Shown: piece after piece, positions 23,367 to 31,718 of the stretch | How positions within the stretch are numbered: position 1 is the stretch's first letter | Layout: each line of letters begins with the position of its first letter | From: an uncultured Lachnospiraceae bacterium | GTDB lineage: Bacteria > Bacillota > Clostridia > Lachnospirales > Lachnospiraceae | NCBI GenBank assembly: GCA_902781895.1 | Contig: CACZLA010000033.1 | Coordinates: 1 to 34,403, forward strand | Length of the DNA: 34,403 nt | Reading direction: 5' to 3' | Translations under genes and position numbers: made by a program | Notes under the pieces: model-generated | The model's input: only the letters and a program-made list of their open reading frames with translations | Database searches by the model: none | Told to the model about the DNA's origin: nothing

Positions 23367-25535
23367 TTACCTGCTTTTCTTTTCCTTACTTTTAACATCC
23401 TTATCTTTATCGGATCCGGAATTCTTCTCATTCGCATTATTCTTTACTGTCTTATCCGATTTTCCGGCTTTGCCCGTTTTATCTGTTTTGTCGGTTTTAA
23501 CCGCTTTATCAGTTTTCTCTGTTTTTTCTGTTTTATTCTTATCTTTATCTGATTTCTCAGACTTACCTGTTTTATCTGTTTTGACAGCTTTATCAGCTTT
23601 GTCCGTTTTGTCTTCTTTTCCGGCATTATCTGATTTGCTTATTGCATCAGACTTCTCAAGCTTTCCACTCTTTTCAGCCTTTACACTGTCATCTGATTTT
23701 CCAGGCTGATTCTGCTTCTTCTGCTGTTCATCCTCCTCCGGAACCTTGAAGTTAAGTACCGGCTCTATATACAGAGATTCATAATAATGATAGAGTGCTT
23801 TATATTCTTCACTATGATTATCATTTGCATGTCCATGCATTTCATCAAAGTTAATATCTTTCCTAACCTTCTTGATAATATGAAGGGACACATTTGCGGC
23901 ATGTGATGCTATACGCTCAAAGCTATTTACAAGGTCGAACAATGAAACACCGCCTGCGATACTGCAGGTTCCTTCCTGAAGTCTCTCCACATGATGTGCC
24001 TTAATGATTTCTTTAAGTTCATCGATGGTTTCAGAGAGTGGTTCAACTCTAACCGCCAGAGATATATCATCTTCTTTAAATGCCTTGAAAGCCGTTTCTA
24101 TAGTATACTGGCAGGCACCGATGATATCCTCTGTTTCCATATGGCCTGCAGGAGAGAAATGGATATCCTGCTCATTCTTATCTCTTGCAACATAAGCGAT
24201 ATTCATACAATAGTCGCCCATTCTCTCAATATCCCCGATAGAGTTAAGTATCTCGTTAACCAGAAGCTTATCATCCGGGGTGAGTCGCTTACGATCGATA
24301 CGAACCACATAAGCCGACAGAACGGTTTCACATTTATCTATAAAGGCCTCATTTTCCTCCATTTTCGGAAGCTTTGATTCATCATATTCATAAATCATGC
24401 TGGTAGCCAGTTTATAGTTCTCCAGGATAAAGTCGCTCATTTTATTAATAAGATCACGACACTGCTGAAGAGCTATGGTCGGTGTATTAAGAAGCATGTC
24501 GTCAAGCTTGGCCAGTTCAACATCCTCAGGTTTTTCTTCTTCAGCTCCTCCGATGATCTTCTCAGTAAGATTTGATACCTTCTTCGAGAAAGGAAGCAGG
24601 ATCAAGCTGGTAAGAAGGTTAAAGAGAAGATGGATGGTAGCGATACTACTTCTGTTAACCAGCTTCGACATTATGGGAAGTCCGACGGTGGCATTTAACA
24701 GGTAAATGATCGATGCGAAAAATACCGCTCCGAAAATATTGAAGAACAGATATCCCACAACAAGTCTTTTTGCTTTTCTGCTGGCAGCTATACCTCCAAT
24801 GATAGTTGTTGAACATTTACCCAGGTTCTGACCAATAATTATGGGAATTGCAACTGCATAGGAAATAGCCCCCGTGGCAGACAGTGCCTGCAAAATACCG
24901 ACTGATGCGTTTGAACTTTGAAGTATTACCGTGATTACAAGTCCGATAAGAATTCCCAGAAGGGGATTCTCAAATGATGTGAAAAGTGACTGGAAGCTTT
25001 TGCTCTCCTTAAGCGGAGCAAATACGTCTTCCATAAGAGTCATACCATAAAAAAGCATACCCAGTCCCACTAAGATACTGGCTATATTCTTTGCCTTTTT
25101 ATTTTTTGTGAAAAGTATGATAAATGCACCAACGCCGACAAGCATCGGAGCGAAGGAAGCCGGTTTGATCAGCTGATATATGATGTGACCATCCTCTATA
25201 TCACCCAGACGAAGTATCTGCGCCGTAACCGTACTACCTACATTTGATCCGAACACTACAGGCATGGCCTGTGCTACCTTCATGATACCGGCATTTACAA
25301 ATCCAACCAGCATGATGGTTGTTGCAGCCGAGCTTTGAATGATACCTGTTACTCCCATTCCGAAAGTCCAGCCCTTAATAACGCCGACACCTTTCTTCTT
25401 ACTTGTAGTAACAGTTTCGAGTATTCTCTCAAGTCCTGAGCCCGTCAGCTTGTTGAGAGATGAACTCATAAGACTCATTCCATAAAGGAAAAGTCCTATA
25501 CCTCCAAATAATTGTAATACCGAAATAATGTCCAT
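23367..25535 (-). CDS. Na/Pi-cotransporter family protein with PhoU-like domain and long Lys/Asp tail
   Basis: 722 residues. The membrane part (1-330) has the duplicated PF02690 units with QSS motifs: IIQSSAATT (66-74) and VILQSSNASVG about 140 residues later. Residues about 345-590 are PhoU-like helices. Family members move phosphate with sodium. The normal protein would end near residue 605; here about 113 more residues follow, almost only Lys, Asp, Ser, Thr and Glu in KTDK/KSDK repeats, presumably a disordered cytosolic tail. GGGAG lies 5-6 bases before the ATG. Confidence 0.92.
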   Translation of the reverse strand: MDIISVLQLFGGIGLFLYGMSLMSSSLNKLTGSGLERILETVTTSKKKGVGVIKGWTFGMGVTGIIQSSAATTIMLVGFVNAGIMKVAQAMPVVFGSNVGSTVTAQILRLGDIEDGHIIYQLIKPASFAPMLVGVGAFIILFTKNKKAKNIASILVGLGMLFYGMTLMEDVFAPLKESKSFQSLFTSFENPLLGILIGLVITVILQSSNASVGILQALSATGAISYAVAIPIIIGQNLGKCSTTIIGGIAASRKAKRLVVGYLFFNIFGAVFFASIIYLLNATVGLPIMSKLVNRSSIATIHLLFNLLTSLILLPFSKKVSNLTEKIIGGAEEEKPEDVELAKLDDMLLNTPTIALQQCRDLINKMSDFILENYKLATSMIYEYDESKLPKMEENEAFIDKCETVLSAYVVRIDRKRLTPDDKLLVNEILNSIGDIERMGDYCMNIAYVARDKNEQDIHFSPAGHMETEDIIGACQYTIETAFKAFKEDDISLAVRVEPLSETIDELKEIIKAHHVERLQEGTCSIAGGVSLFDLVNSFERIASHAANVSLHIIKKVRKDINFDEMHGHANDNHSEEYKALYHYYESLYIEPVLNFKVPEEDEQQKKQNQPGKSDDSVKAEKSGKLEKSDAISKSDNAGKEDKTDKADKAVKTDKTGKSEKSDKDKNKTEKTEKTDKAVKTDKTDKTGKAGKSDKTVKNNANEKNSGSDKDKDVKSKEKKSR

Positions 25536-25545
25536 AATTTCTCCC

Positions 25546-25604
25546 TATGGTATGTCTTTTTTTATACCATATCTATCTATTACGCAAAGATAGTAGAAAT
25601 TATA
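25546..25604 (-). promoter_or_regulatory. Promoter and leader hairpin of the Na/Pi-cotransporter-like gene
   Basis: On the minus strand an extended -10 box TGGTATAAT (TATAAT at 25599-25604) is visible; the -35 is weak. About 30 bases later ATATGGTATAAA repeats the -10 sequence, and TATGGTAT pairs perfectly with ATACCATA (25564-25571 with 25546-25553) just before the GGGAG ribosome binding site. Confidence 0.5.
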
Positions 25605-25660
25605 CCATATTACTGCAATTTATTAAAGCCTTTATATACTTTTTTCCGTAAAGCCGATCA

Positions 25661-25879
25661 TCAATCTCCATTCATGTTATCCAGCATCTGATCTGCATTC
25701 TGTGCATCACTGCCCTGCTGATTAACAACATCTCTGGCCTTATTCTCCAGCTGTATTCCCATCTGGGTCTCTTCGATCACCGGATTCTTTGCCTTTTCCT
25801 TTCCGCAGGCTGTAAGTCCGGCTATTCCCATTACAGATATAACTGAAATAATGATCCATTTCTTAGCTTTTCTACTCAT
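25661..25879 (-). CDS. Small lipoprotein, 72 residues
   Basis: A basic start (MSRKAKKW), a hydrophobic stretch and the lipobox LTAC predict lipidation at Cys25. The mature part is only about 48 residues, polar and Gln/Asn/Asp-rich, ending DQMLDNMNGD. No domain is recognised. It follows the hybrid kinase gene by 25 bases on the same strand, so it may modulate or be sensed by that kinase (inference). Confidence 0.8.
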   Translation of the reverse strand: MSRKAKKWIIISVISVMGIAGLTACGKEKAKNPVIEETQMGIQLENKARDVVNQQGSDAQNADQMLDNMNGD

Positions 25880-25904
25880 ATTTTTGTACTCCTTTCAAAT
25901 ATGA

Positions 25905-28727
25905 CTAACCTTCCAGTTTCTTACATATTTCCTCATACTCTTTTATAAAGTCCTCGGCATCTCCGAATACAAATCCTGTATTGTTTTCCTTGCAGGCATA
26001 CTCATGCTTCTTAGCTCTCTCGCTGAGCTCTTTAAGTCCCAGAGTTGCCATAGTACTCTTTATTGTATGAGCATCTATCCTGTATGCATCCAGATCCTTC
26101 TTCGCAAGATTCATTCTCATTCGTTCGGCTCTTTGACCGCAGTCCGCCGCCACATCACCGACTATCTCCTCAAGCAGATCTTCATCATCACCGCAATAGC
26201 TGAGGGCAGCATTATAATTCAGACCTTCGATGGAAGTAAGCTTCTTCTTTATCGGTGACATTTCCTCCGAAGAAGCATCGTCCGCTGACCCGGATAATTC
26301 ATCAGGACCGGATTTATCTTTAACCGTCACCTTATCTTCCGGAAGCATCTTCATTACAGTCTGTTCAAGAAGCTTTGAATCCAGAGGCTTCGTCAGATAA
26401 TCATCAAAGCCCTCGTTCATATACATCTGACGACTTCCGGCCACTGCATTCGCAGTAAGAACAACAACCTTTGTATCCTTGTTAAGTGAATCATCATCAC
26501 TTCTTATCACATGCAGTGTTTCTATGCCGTCAGGCTGAGGCATCATATGATCCAGAAGGATAAGATCATATTTTTTCTCCTTACACATTTCTATAGCACG
26601 GCTGCCCGAGCTGCAGAGATCCGGTATAATACCGGTTCGTTTCAGGAACAGCTTTACTATAGTAAGGTTTGACTTGTTGTCATCAACCGCCAGAATATTT
26701 GCATCAAGAGCAGTAAATGTTCCTGACTCCGGTTCCGGATCATACTCGACTCTGTTTTCCATAAAGTCACTCTTCAGAGTTTCTTTACCCAGATATTTCA
26801 TCGGAAGTGTGACAATGAACTCAGAGCCGACACCATACTCACTCTGGACTTCGATGGTACCCTTCATGGAATCAACTATACTCTTTACTATGGCAAGTCC
26901 AAGACCGGTACCCTCTATGTTTGCATTTGACTTGGTATCTACCCTTGAAAATGCTTCAAACAGATAAGGCTGATCCTCCTTACGGATTCCCTTTCCTGTA
27001 TCCCTGACACTGATACTGAGCTCATAATCATCATTTTCCATATATTTTCCGCCCAGCTTAAGGGTTATCGATCCATTGTCAGTATACTTAACTGCATTAT
27101 TGATGATATTTACAAGTATCTGTCTTATTCTGAACTCATCGCTGAGCATCTCATTAGGTATTTCCCCGACAAGCTCCGTTCTTAACTCCAGAGACTTTTC
27201 ATCAGCTCTTTCCTTCACAAGGGAGATTACATCATAAAGCATATCGGACATGTAGAAATGCTCTTCATGAATTTCAAGCTTTCCTGCCTCAATCTTGGAG
27301 AAATCCAAAACATCGTTTACAAGCATAAGAAGCATTTTTCCCGAGCTCTTGATATTTTTCGAATACTGCGCTACCACGCTGTCTCTGTTTTCTCTCAGGA
27401 CCATTTCATTCATGCCGAGTATGGAATTGATTGGAGTTCTGATCTCATGGGACATACTGGCAAGGAATCTGGTCTTGGCTTCTGAGATATCTATCGCATG
27501 CTGTTTTTCCATGGCTATCTTTCTGAGATCATTCACCTGCTGTACAACTACAAATACCAGGAGAAGTGCAAGTCCCACAACCATAGGCACCGAATCATTT
27601 GTTATCGTCGACACAACAAGTACCGCCAGCTGTGACAGACAACATATGAGAAAGCCCAGGAACCCGATAAATGTATACTTATAATCACGAATATTACCCT
27701 TAACAGCATCCATTACAAGAATAACGATTGCCGTTATAGCTATAAGTCCGAATATTGTATTTACTACCGGCACTATATTGTAGAATGAATAGATACCCGT
27801 AAAATGCAGGATCGGCCATATAAGAGCATTGATGGAAGCGACAACCAGTATGGCTGACATACTCTTATACCGTCTATGCTGTATGGAATTCAAATATAGA
27901 GCCGGAGCTATGGGGATAAGCAGACACATCATATAGTTCAGTGCGCCATCCACATGATATACCTTAAAGATAAACGGGAATAAAAACGAATCCGAAATGA
28001 TCCATGATGAAATAACAAAAGTACCCAGCGCACCATAAAGCATATCTATCTTCATTTTATACCAGATTTTCAGAACTATACTTACAATGATGACCACAAC
28101 TGAGAATATAAGCACGATCAATGCCAGAATACTTGAAAGACCGTAGGTATGTACCAGATAATCAAATGCTCCATAACGTGTACAAATAAGAGTCTCCGGA
28201 ACCAGCTGTGCATCCTTTGATGCTACGGTTCTGACCATTTTCACTTCAGCCCCGGCATCAGATGTCTTAAGGGGAACCATCATATAGAATCTTTTTATGG
28301 ATCCACCGGGGATATTAACGTCTCTCGACTCAACAAAATCGCTCCTGAGCTCGCCGTTTATATATACTGCCACATCCTTTCGGGTAACAAAGAGCAGATA
28401 TTCATTATCCATTACATCAGTGGGGAGAGTTGCATAAATAGTAAAGCCCTTCTCATACTGTTTATCCGCAACATAGCTGCGACCGGTGGTGAACTCATTT
28501 CCATCCGCATCAACCACCGTCCATTTTTCAATGTATTGCAGAGATTCGTCTTCAAGGACATTTGATCTGTTTATTACCCCATAATAAATAAAAACAAAGG
28601 CATTCAAAACAAGCAGAATGCAAAGTACCAGCCTTGCAAACATAACGCTCATTCCTGAAAACCCTTGTTTTTTATTACTACTCATAAAAGCTTTCCCCTT
28701 GAAACATCCATTTATAACATATGACAT
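25905..28727 (-). CDS. Hybrid sensor histidine kinase with seven-helix sensor region, REC and HPt domains
   Basis: 940 residues. One N-terminal helix (about 30-50), an extracytoplasmic domain of about 145 residues, a cluster of seven helices (about 195-397), then the HisKA H-box with His427 in FLASMSHEIRTPINSILGM, HATPase_c with N-box NIINNAVKYTDNG, G1 DTGKGI and G2 GTGLGLAI, a REC domain with Asp726 in LLDHMMP and Lys780 in LTKPLD, and an HPt domain with His887 in AHTIKS. A complete His-Asp-His phosphorelay is thus on one chain, and an external response regulator must take the phosphate; none is adjacent. The arrangement resembles 7TMR-DISM kinases. The start at 28727 has GGAG 8 bases away; ATG 28685 is an alternative. 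Confidence 0.93.
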   Translation of the reverse strand: MSYVINGCFKGKAFMSSNKKQGFSGMSVMFARLVLCILLVLNAFVFIYYGVINRSNVLEDESLQYIEKWTVVDADGNEFTTGRSYVADKQYEKGFTIYATLPTDVMDNEYLLFVTRKDVAVYINGELRSDFVESRDVNIPGGSIKRFYMMVPLKTSDAGAEVKMVRTVASKDAQLVPETLICTRYGAFDYLVHTYGLSSILALIVLIFSVVVIIVSIVLKIWYKMKIDMLYGALGTFVISSWIISDSFLFPFIFKVYHVDGALNYMMCLLIPIAPALYLNSIQHRRYKSMSAILVVASINALIWPILHFTGIYSFYNIVPVVNTIFGLIAITAIVILVMDAVKGNIRDYKYTFIGFLGFLICCLSQLAVLVVSTITNDSVPMVVGLALLLVFVVVQQVNDLRKIAMEKQHAIDISEAKTRFLASMSHEIRTPINSILGMNEMVLRENRDSVVAQYSKNIKSSGKMLLMLVNDVLDFSKIEAGKLEIHEEHFYMSDMLYDVISLVKERADEKSLELRTELVGEIPNEMLSDEFRIRQILVNIINNAVKYTDNGSITLKLGGKYMENDDYELSISVRDTGKGIRKEDQPYLFEAFSRVDTKSNANIEGTGLGLAIVKSIVDSMKGTIEVQSEYGVGSEFIVTLPMKYLGKETLKSDFMENRVEYDPEPESGTFTALDANILAVDDNKSNLTIVKLFLKRTGIIPDLCSSGSRAIEMCKEKKYDLILLDHMMPQPDGIETLHVIRSDDDSLNKDTKVVVLTANAVAGSRQMYMNEGFDDYLTKPLDSKLLEQTVMKMLPEDKVTVKDKSGPDELSGSADDASSEEMSPIKKKLTSIEGLNYNAALSYCGDDEDLLEEIVGDVAADCGQRAERMRMNLAKKDLDAYRIDAHTIKSTMATLGLKELSERAKKHEYACKENNTGFVFGDAEDFIKEYEEICKKLEG

Positions 28728-28756
28728 ACGGATTGCTCCATTGCTGAAGCAATTCT

Positions 28757-28762
28757 ATTATA
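28757..28762 (-). promoter_or_regulatory. -10 box of the hybrid kinase gene
   Basis: TATAAT on the minus strand, with TTTCCT 18 bp upstream as a weak -35. Transcription would start about 23 bases before the ATG at 28727, which supports that start. Confidence 0.45.
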
Positions 28763-28824
28763 GCATATAACAAAAATAATAGGAAAGCCCTTGCTTATTG
28801 TTATTTGAAATACCTTATAATTTT

Positions 28825-29451
28825 TTAATACTGATTATCCTTAAGAAGCTGTTCCATATATTCAGCCCTTTTAGATACGGGCACCGTCGTAAAATGATAA
28901 TAAAACAGTTTTATCATTATCTCTTCTATGGATTTTGCCCCAAGATTTCTTATCTTTTTCAACTGGCTTCTGGTGGTTTCCTCAGGCGTTCCACGGTAAT
29001 TATTTATCAGATCACCTATGGTATTTACGCTGCTGCGCCTAAGGCAGTTGTAAGCCCGTGGTGACAGGTTCAGAGCATCAATATCATTTGCCATTTCATC
29101 TCTTGAAAACTCTACCTTGAATCTAAACCGGTCTTTTCTTTCGGAAATGATATCCTGCACAGTTATTCCATCCAGATAATGATTCATTTCCGCCGCTGTT
29201 TTTTCATCTAAATCCATCATTGTCGCACCTCCAAATGTATCCTTTACCGTTACATCAACTGCTTCTATGTCGGCTAAAACCTCAGGATCGATAACAGCCT
29301 TGTAACCCCGGATAACACCCGAAGCTTCAAGTTTTCTTACCCGCTTTTTTACTGCCACTCTGGACATACCAAGAAACTCACCTATTTCAGTGAAGCTCAT
29401 TCGTCCGTGGTCATTTAGCAGGCGAAGAATAATCATATCTGTATCATCCAT
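28825..29451 (-). CDS. AsnC/Lrp-type HTH fused to an RNA polymerase alpha C-terminal domain
   Basis: 208 residues. Residues 1-55 are an AsnC-type winged HTH (DTDMIILRLLNDHGRMSFTE, MSRVAVKKRVRKLEASGVIR). Residues 56-125 match nothing I know and replace the normal Lrp ligand domain. Residues 127-183 closely resemble the alpha-CTD: LNLSPRAYNCLRRSSVNTIG, then KKIRNLGAKSIEEI. The positions equivalent to E. coli alpha R265, N268, C269, G296, K298 and S299, which contact UP-element DNA, are all present (R132, N135, C136, G171, K173, S174). It would thus be a DNA-binding regulator carrying its own UP-element reader, or a mimic of RNA polymerase. It has its own promoter and GGAGG 6 bases before ATG. 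Confidence 0.86.
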   Translation of the reverse strand: MDDTDMIILRLLNDHGRMSFTEIGEFLGMSRVAVKKRVRKLEASGVIRGYKAVIDPEVLADIEAVDVTVKDTFGGATMMDLDEKTAAEMNHYLDGITVQDIISERKDRFRFKVEFSRDEMANDIDALNLSPRAYNCLRRSSVNTIGDLINNYRGTPEETTRSQLKKIRNLGAKSIEEIMIKLFYYHFTTVPVSKRAEYMEQLLKDNQY

Positions 29452-29492
29452 AAAGTGCCTCCATATTTTTCAGTGTCGACTCTGATAATGTG

Positions 29493-29522
29493 ATTATACT
29501 TCTTATATTGTAAAGAACACAA
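29493..29522 (-). promoter_or_regulatory. Promoter of the AsnC/alpha-CTD regulator
   Basis: TTGTGT (29517-29522), 18-bp spacer, TATAAT (29493-29498) on the minus strand, between the MFS stop and the regulator start. It makes the regulator independent of MFS transcription. Confidence 0.55.
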
Positions 29523-29554
29523 GTGGGGGCGGTTCCGTTTCGAAACCAACGCCT

Positions 29555-30844
29555 TTATTCAACATACTTATACTTTTTCAGCTTATGCCCAAACGCAAGG
29601 CACATGACAGTTCCCATCACTCCAAGGATAAACAGCATAAGTGCCGCTCCCGAACCCTTACCGTTTCCGAAAAGGAATGCAAGGATCCTGCCACCGTTTT
29701 TCATAAGCGGCTCGCATACCTCATCCACCATAAATCCGCCGAACATAAGTCCGAGGGGAATAGTGAAAAACTGCAAAGTATTTCTGCAGGCATAAACTCT
29801 TCCCTGAAGCCTTGCAGGAATATTATTCCTCATGATAACGTTCTGATTCGAGCTCATCACCGGAACAAAAATCCAGCCAAGGATCTGAGCAATACACCAG
29901 AGGATCGGACTTCTCGAAAATGCCAGAAGGAAATTTTCCGTTCCAAGTGAGAACAGCATCGAAAAGTATATTACCTTAACTCTGTCCTTAGGTTTTGACA
30001 TAACCGTGGCCAGAAGACTTCCTATGATCATGGCGATTCCCGAACAGGAAGTTACGATACCCAGTATATAATTTCCGCCTCTCGGATTCGGAATAATGAA
30101 CGCCGGCAGTATCGCATCAAATGCAGACGCCACAAAGTTCACACCCGACATAAAGAGGATCACATACAGGATCATGGGGTTTTGTTTCAGATAAACAAGC
30201 CCTTCCTTTGCCAGACTCAGCACTCCAGGATTTTCCTCTTCCTCCGACATGATCTTTGGTATTCTGATAAATAAAGCCAGTGCCGCAAATGCAATAACAA
30301 ACGTAACAAGATCTATTGCTATGGCCGCATCAAGTCCTGCAAAACCATATACGGCAGATGCAATGACCGGATTCCCAATGGTCACAAGTGACCTGGAAAG
30401 TGACTGAAGTCCCTCTGTTTTCTGATAATACTCCTTCGGGACTATCATTGTATAAGCGACTTCCGAAGCAGGCTGTTGAACCGTATTCATCAGTCCTGAG
30501 ATGGCATTTATCAGATACAGATGCCATACCGAAAGCATGTCTATCTTATACAGAACAAAAACTGCGATGGTGGTAAGCGCTGCCAGAAGATCACATATCA
30601 GCATCGTCTTTTTCTTGTCAAACTTATCTGATATGGCTCCCGCAAATATGCTCATCACAACATAGGGCGCATATGTACAGATTCTAAGTGCAGCCGTACT
30701 GAAGGCCGAACCTGTCTTCTCATAAAGCCATAGTGTAAGCGCAAATGCAGTGATGGCACTTCCAAGCTGTGAAAGACTCTGGGTGCTCCAAAGTATGTAA
30801 AATTCTTTTAGTTTATTCTCTTTTTTATTTTCTTTTTTATTCAT
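29555..30844 (-). CDS. MFS transporter (MFS_3/macrolide-efflux-like)
   Basis: 429 residues with about 12 membrane helices. The first part, STQSLSQLGSAITAFALTLW, and the loop SDKFDKKKTMLICDLLAA (MFS signature A position) are typical of the MFS_3 group that includes Mef-like drug exporters. The substrate cannot be told from sequence. A Lys-rich N-terminus (MNKKENKKENKLKEF) precedes helix 1. AAGGAGC lies 7 bases before the ATG but is half buried in a hairpin. Two short upstream reading frames suggest translational attenuation, as for antibiotic resistance genes. Confidence 0.92.
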   Translation of the reverse strand: MNKKENKKENKLKEFYILWSTQSLSQLGSAITAFALTLWLYEKTGSAFSTAALRICTYAPYVVMSIFAGAISDKFDKKKTMLICDLLAALTTIAVFVLYKIDMLSVWHLYLINAISGLMNTVQQPASEVAYTMIVPKEYYQKTEGLQSLSRSLVTIGNPVIASAVYGFAGLDAAIAIDLVTFVIAFAALALFIRIPKIMSEEEENPGVLSLAKEGLVYLKQNPMILYVILFMSGVNFVASAFDAILPAFIIPNPRGGNYILGIVTSCSGIAMIIGSLLATVMSKPKDRVKVIYFSMLFSLGTENFLLAFSRSPILWCIAQILGWIFVPVMSSNQNVIMRNNIPARLQGRVYACRNTLQFFTIPLGLMFGGFMVDEVCEPLMKNGGRILAFLFGNGKGSGAALMLFILGVMGTVMCLAFGHKLKKYKYVE

Positions 30845-30846
30845 TT

Positions 30847-30966
30847 CTTTGCTCCTTTTTATGTACTTAAACTAGTCTTAGAGCAAAGCCTGAGGAAATT
30901 AATTTCGGACCCCTATTTCAGGCAGTTCCATTTCCTCCATACAGTCTCCTCAAGCCCTGCATGGAG
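30847..30966 (-). promoter_or_regulatory. Candidate translational attenuator: three hairpins with a competing pairing
   Basis: On the minus strand three stems follow each other. H1: CTCCATGCA / TGTATGGAG (30958-30966 with 30935-30943, one G-U), whose second arm holds the start codon of the second leader frame. H2: GCCTGA / TCAGGC (30918-30923 with 30888-30893). H3: CTTTGCTC / GAGCAAAG (30881-30888 with 30847-30854), which covers part of the MFS ribosome binding site. An alternative perfect 8-bp stem GAGGAAAT / ATTTCCTC (30930-30937 with 30892-30899) excludes both H1 and H2. No U-tract follows, so control would be translational. Confidence 0.62.
30899..30940 (-). CDS. Leader peptide 2 of the MFS gene, 13 residues
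   Basis: MEEMELPEIGVRN. TGAGGAG lies 5 bases before the ATG. The ATG itself lies inside hairpin H1, so its translation should depend on that hairpin opening. Its reading frame ends within the H2 loop region, 54 bases before the MFS start. Confidence 0.5.
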   Translation of the reverse strand: MEEMELPEIGVRN

Positions 30967-30988
30967 CTGATACTTCGCAACGTCTCAT
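30950..30988 (-). CDS. Leader peptide 1 of the MFS gene, 12 residues
   Basis: MRRCEVSAPCRA. AGAGGT lies 6 bases before the ATG, right after the stop of the upstream 106-residue gene. The codons for Pro9-Cys10 run through the first arm of hairpin H1, so a ribosome stalled here would hold H1 open. It resembles Erm-type leader peptides in arrangement, not in sequence. Confidence 0.55.
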   Translation of the reverse strand: MRRCEVSAPCRA

Positions 30989-31001
30989 TTTTCTACCTCT
31001 T

Positions 31002-31322
31002 TTATCTCATGTTATTTTTCTTATTATTGTGCATAGCCTTAAATAAACGTATCATAGCTTTAATGGTTGCTACTACATTTTGAAAACCCCTTTTGATTCG
31101 GATCAGGAAGTTTTCTTTTTTATCAGTGCTTTCATCATAGCCATAGGATCTCTGTCGCTTCTCGACACGCCTTCCGTTTCCCACAACCTTATGCTGTCCG
31201 GATTCATTGCGGAATATTCTGTATCCCGCCTTCTTAAGCTCGTCACATCTTTCAATGTACCTGCTTATTTCAAATTCATATAACCTGTCGAGTTCCTGTT
31301 CAATACTATCTGTGTTAACCAT
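31002..31322 (-). CDS. Hypothetical protein, 106 residues
   Basis: A soluble, strongly basic, helical protein: an acidic first helix (EQELDRLYEFEISRYIERCD), a Lys/Arg-rich middle (GNGRRVEKRQRSYG) and a C-terminal amphipathic helix (FQNVVATIKAMIRLFKAM). No family recognised. The ribosome binding site is weak (TGAG). It lies just upstream of the MFS leader on the same strand and could be co-transcribed. It is plausibly real but could be a remnant. Confidence 0.5.
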   Translation of the reverse strand: MVNTDSIEQELDRLYEFEISRYIERCDELKKAGYRIFRNESGQHKVVGNGRRVEKRQRSYGYDESTDKKENFLIRIKRGFQNVVATIKAMIRLFKAMHNNKKNNMR

Positions 31323-31367
31323 ATTATTATTCTCAGACTTTCGTGATTTATCTCACCCTATTTTAAC

Positions 31368-31622
31368 CTAATCATTCAAAAATGTATAGCTAAGAGTATC
31401 CGCATATCTGTAATAAATTTTATCTCCATCACTAAGTCCGGACAGTATTTCAACATTATCACCATCAGCCACTCCAGTTTCCACTTCCTCCAGGCTTTCA
31501 TCAAGCTCATCAATTCCGCTCTGAATATCAACCATAGCATTTGTCACAGACTGAAGATCCACCTTTGCAAGAGCATCGCCCTCCTGAACAGCATCACCTG
31601 CAATGATCAGGCCCTTGATCAC
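31368..31622 (-). pseudogene. Fragment of an efflux periplasmic-adaptor (HlyD/MacA type) protein
   Basis: 84 codons from a GTG, with an in-frame TAG upstream and no good start or ribosome binding site. The stretch VIKGLIIAGDAVQEGDALAKVD resembles the lipoyl/barrel-sandwich part of membrane fusion proteins, and ILSGLSDGDKIYYRYAD resembles the end of such proteins (gain-of-G-L-x-x-GD type ending). A whole adaptor has 350-500 residues, so this is a joined or decayed remnant. No ABC partner is nearby. Confidence 0.5.
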
Positions 31623-31682
31623 CTTAAACTCAACCTTAAAATCAACTATAAAATGGAACTAAATTTCAAAATGATACTAAAT

Positions 31683-31706
31683 AAAAAAGGAGCCAACGGC
31701 TCCTTT
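31683..31706 (-). terminator. Terminator of the acyltransferase-like gene
   Basis: Stem AAAGGAGC-CGTTG-GCTCCTTT followed by a TTTTTTAT tract on the minus strand, 13 bases past the stop codon. Confidence 0.88.
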
Positions 31707-31718
31707 ACCGTTAGCTCC

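Noticed and set aside
23197-23709. Plus-strand frame rich in Leu/Ser/Val/Phe
   Set aside because: Mirror image of the Lys/Asp tail of the transporter and of the moxR start.
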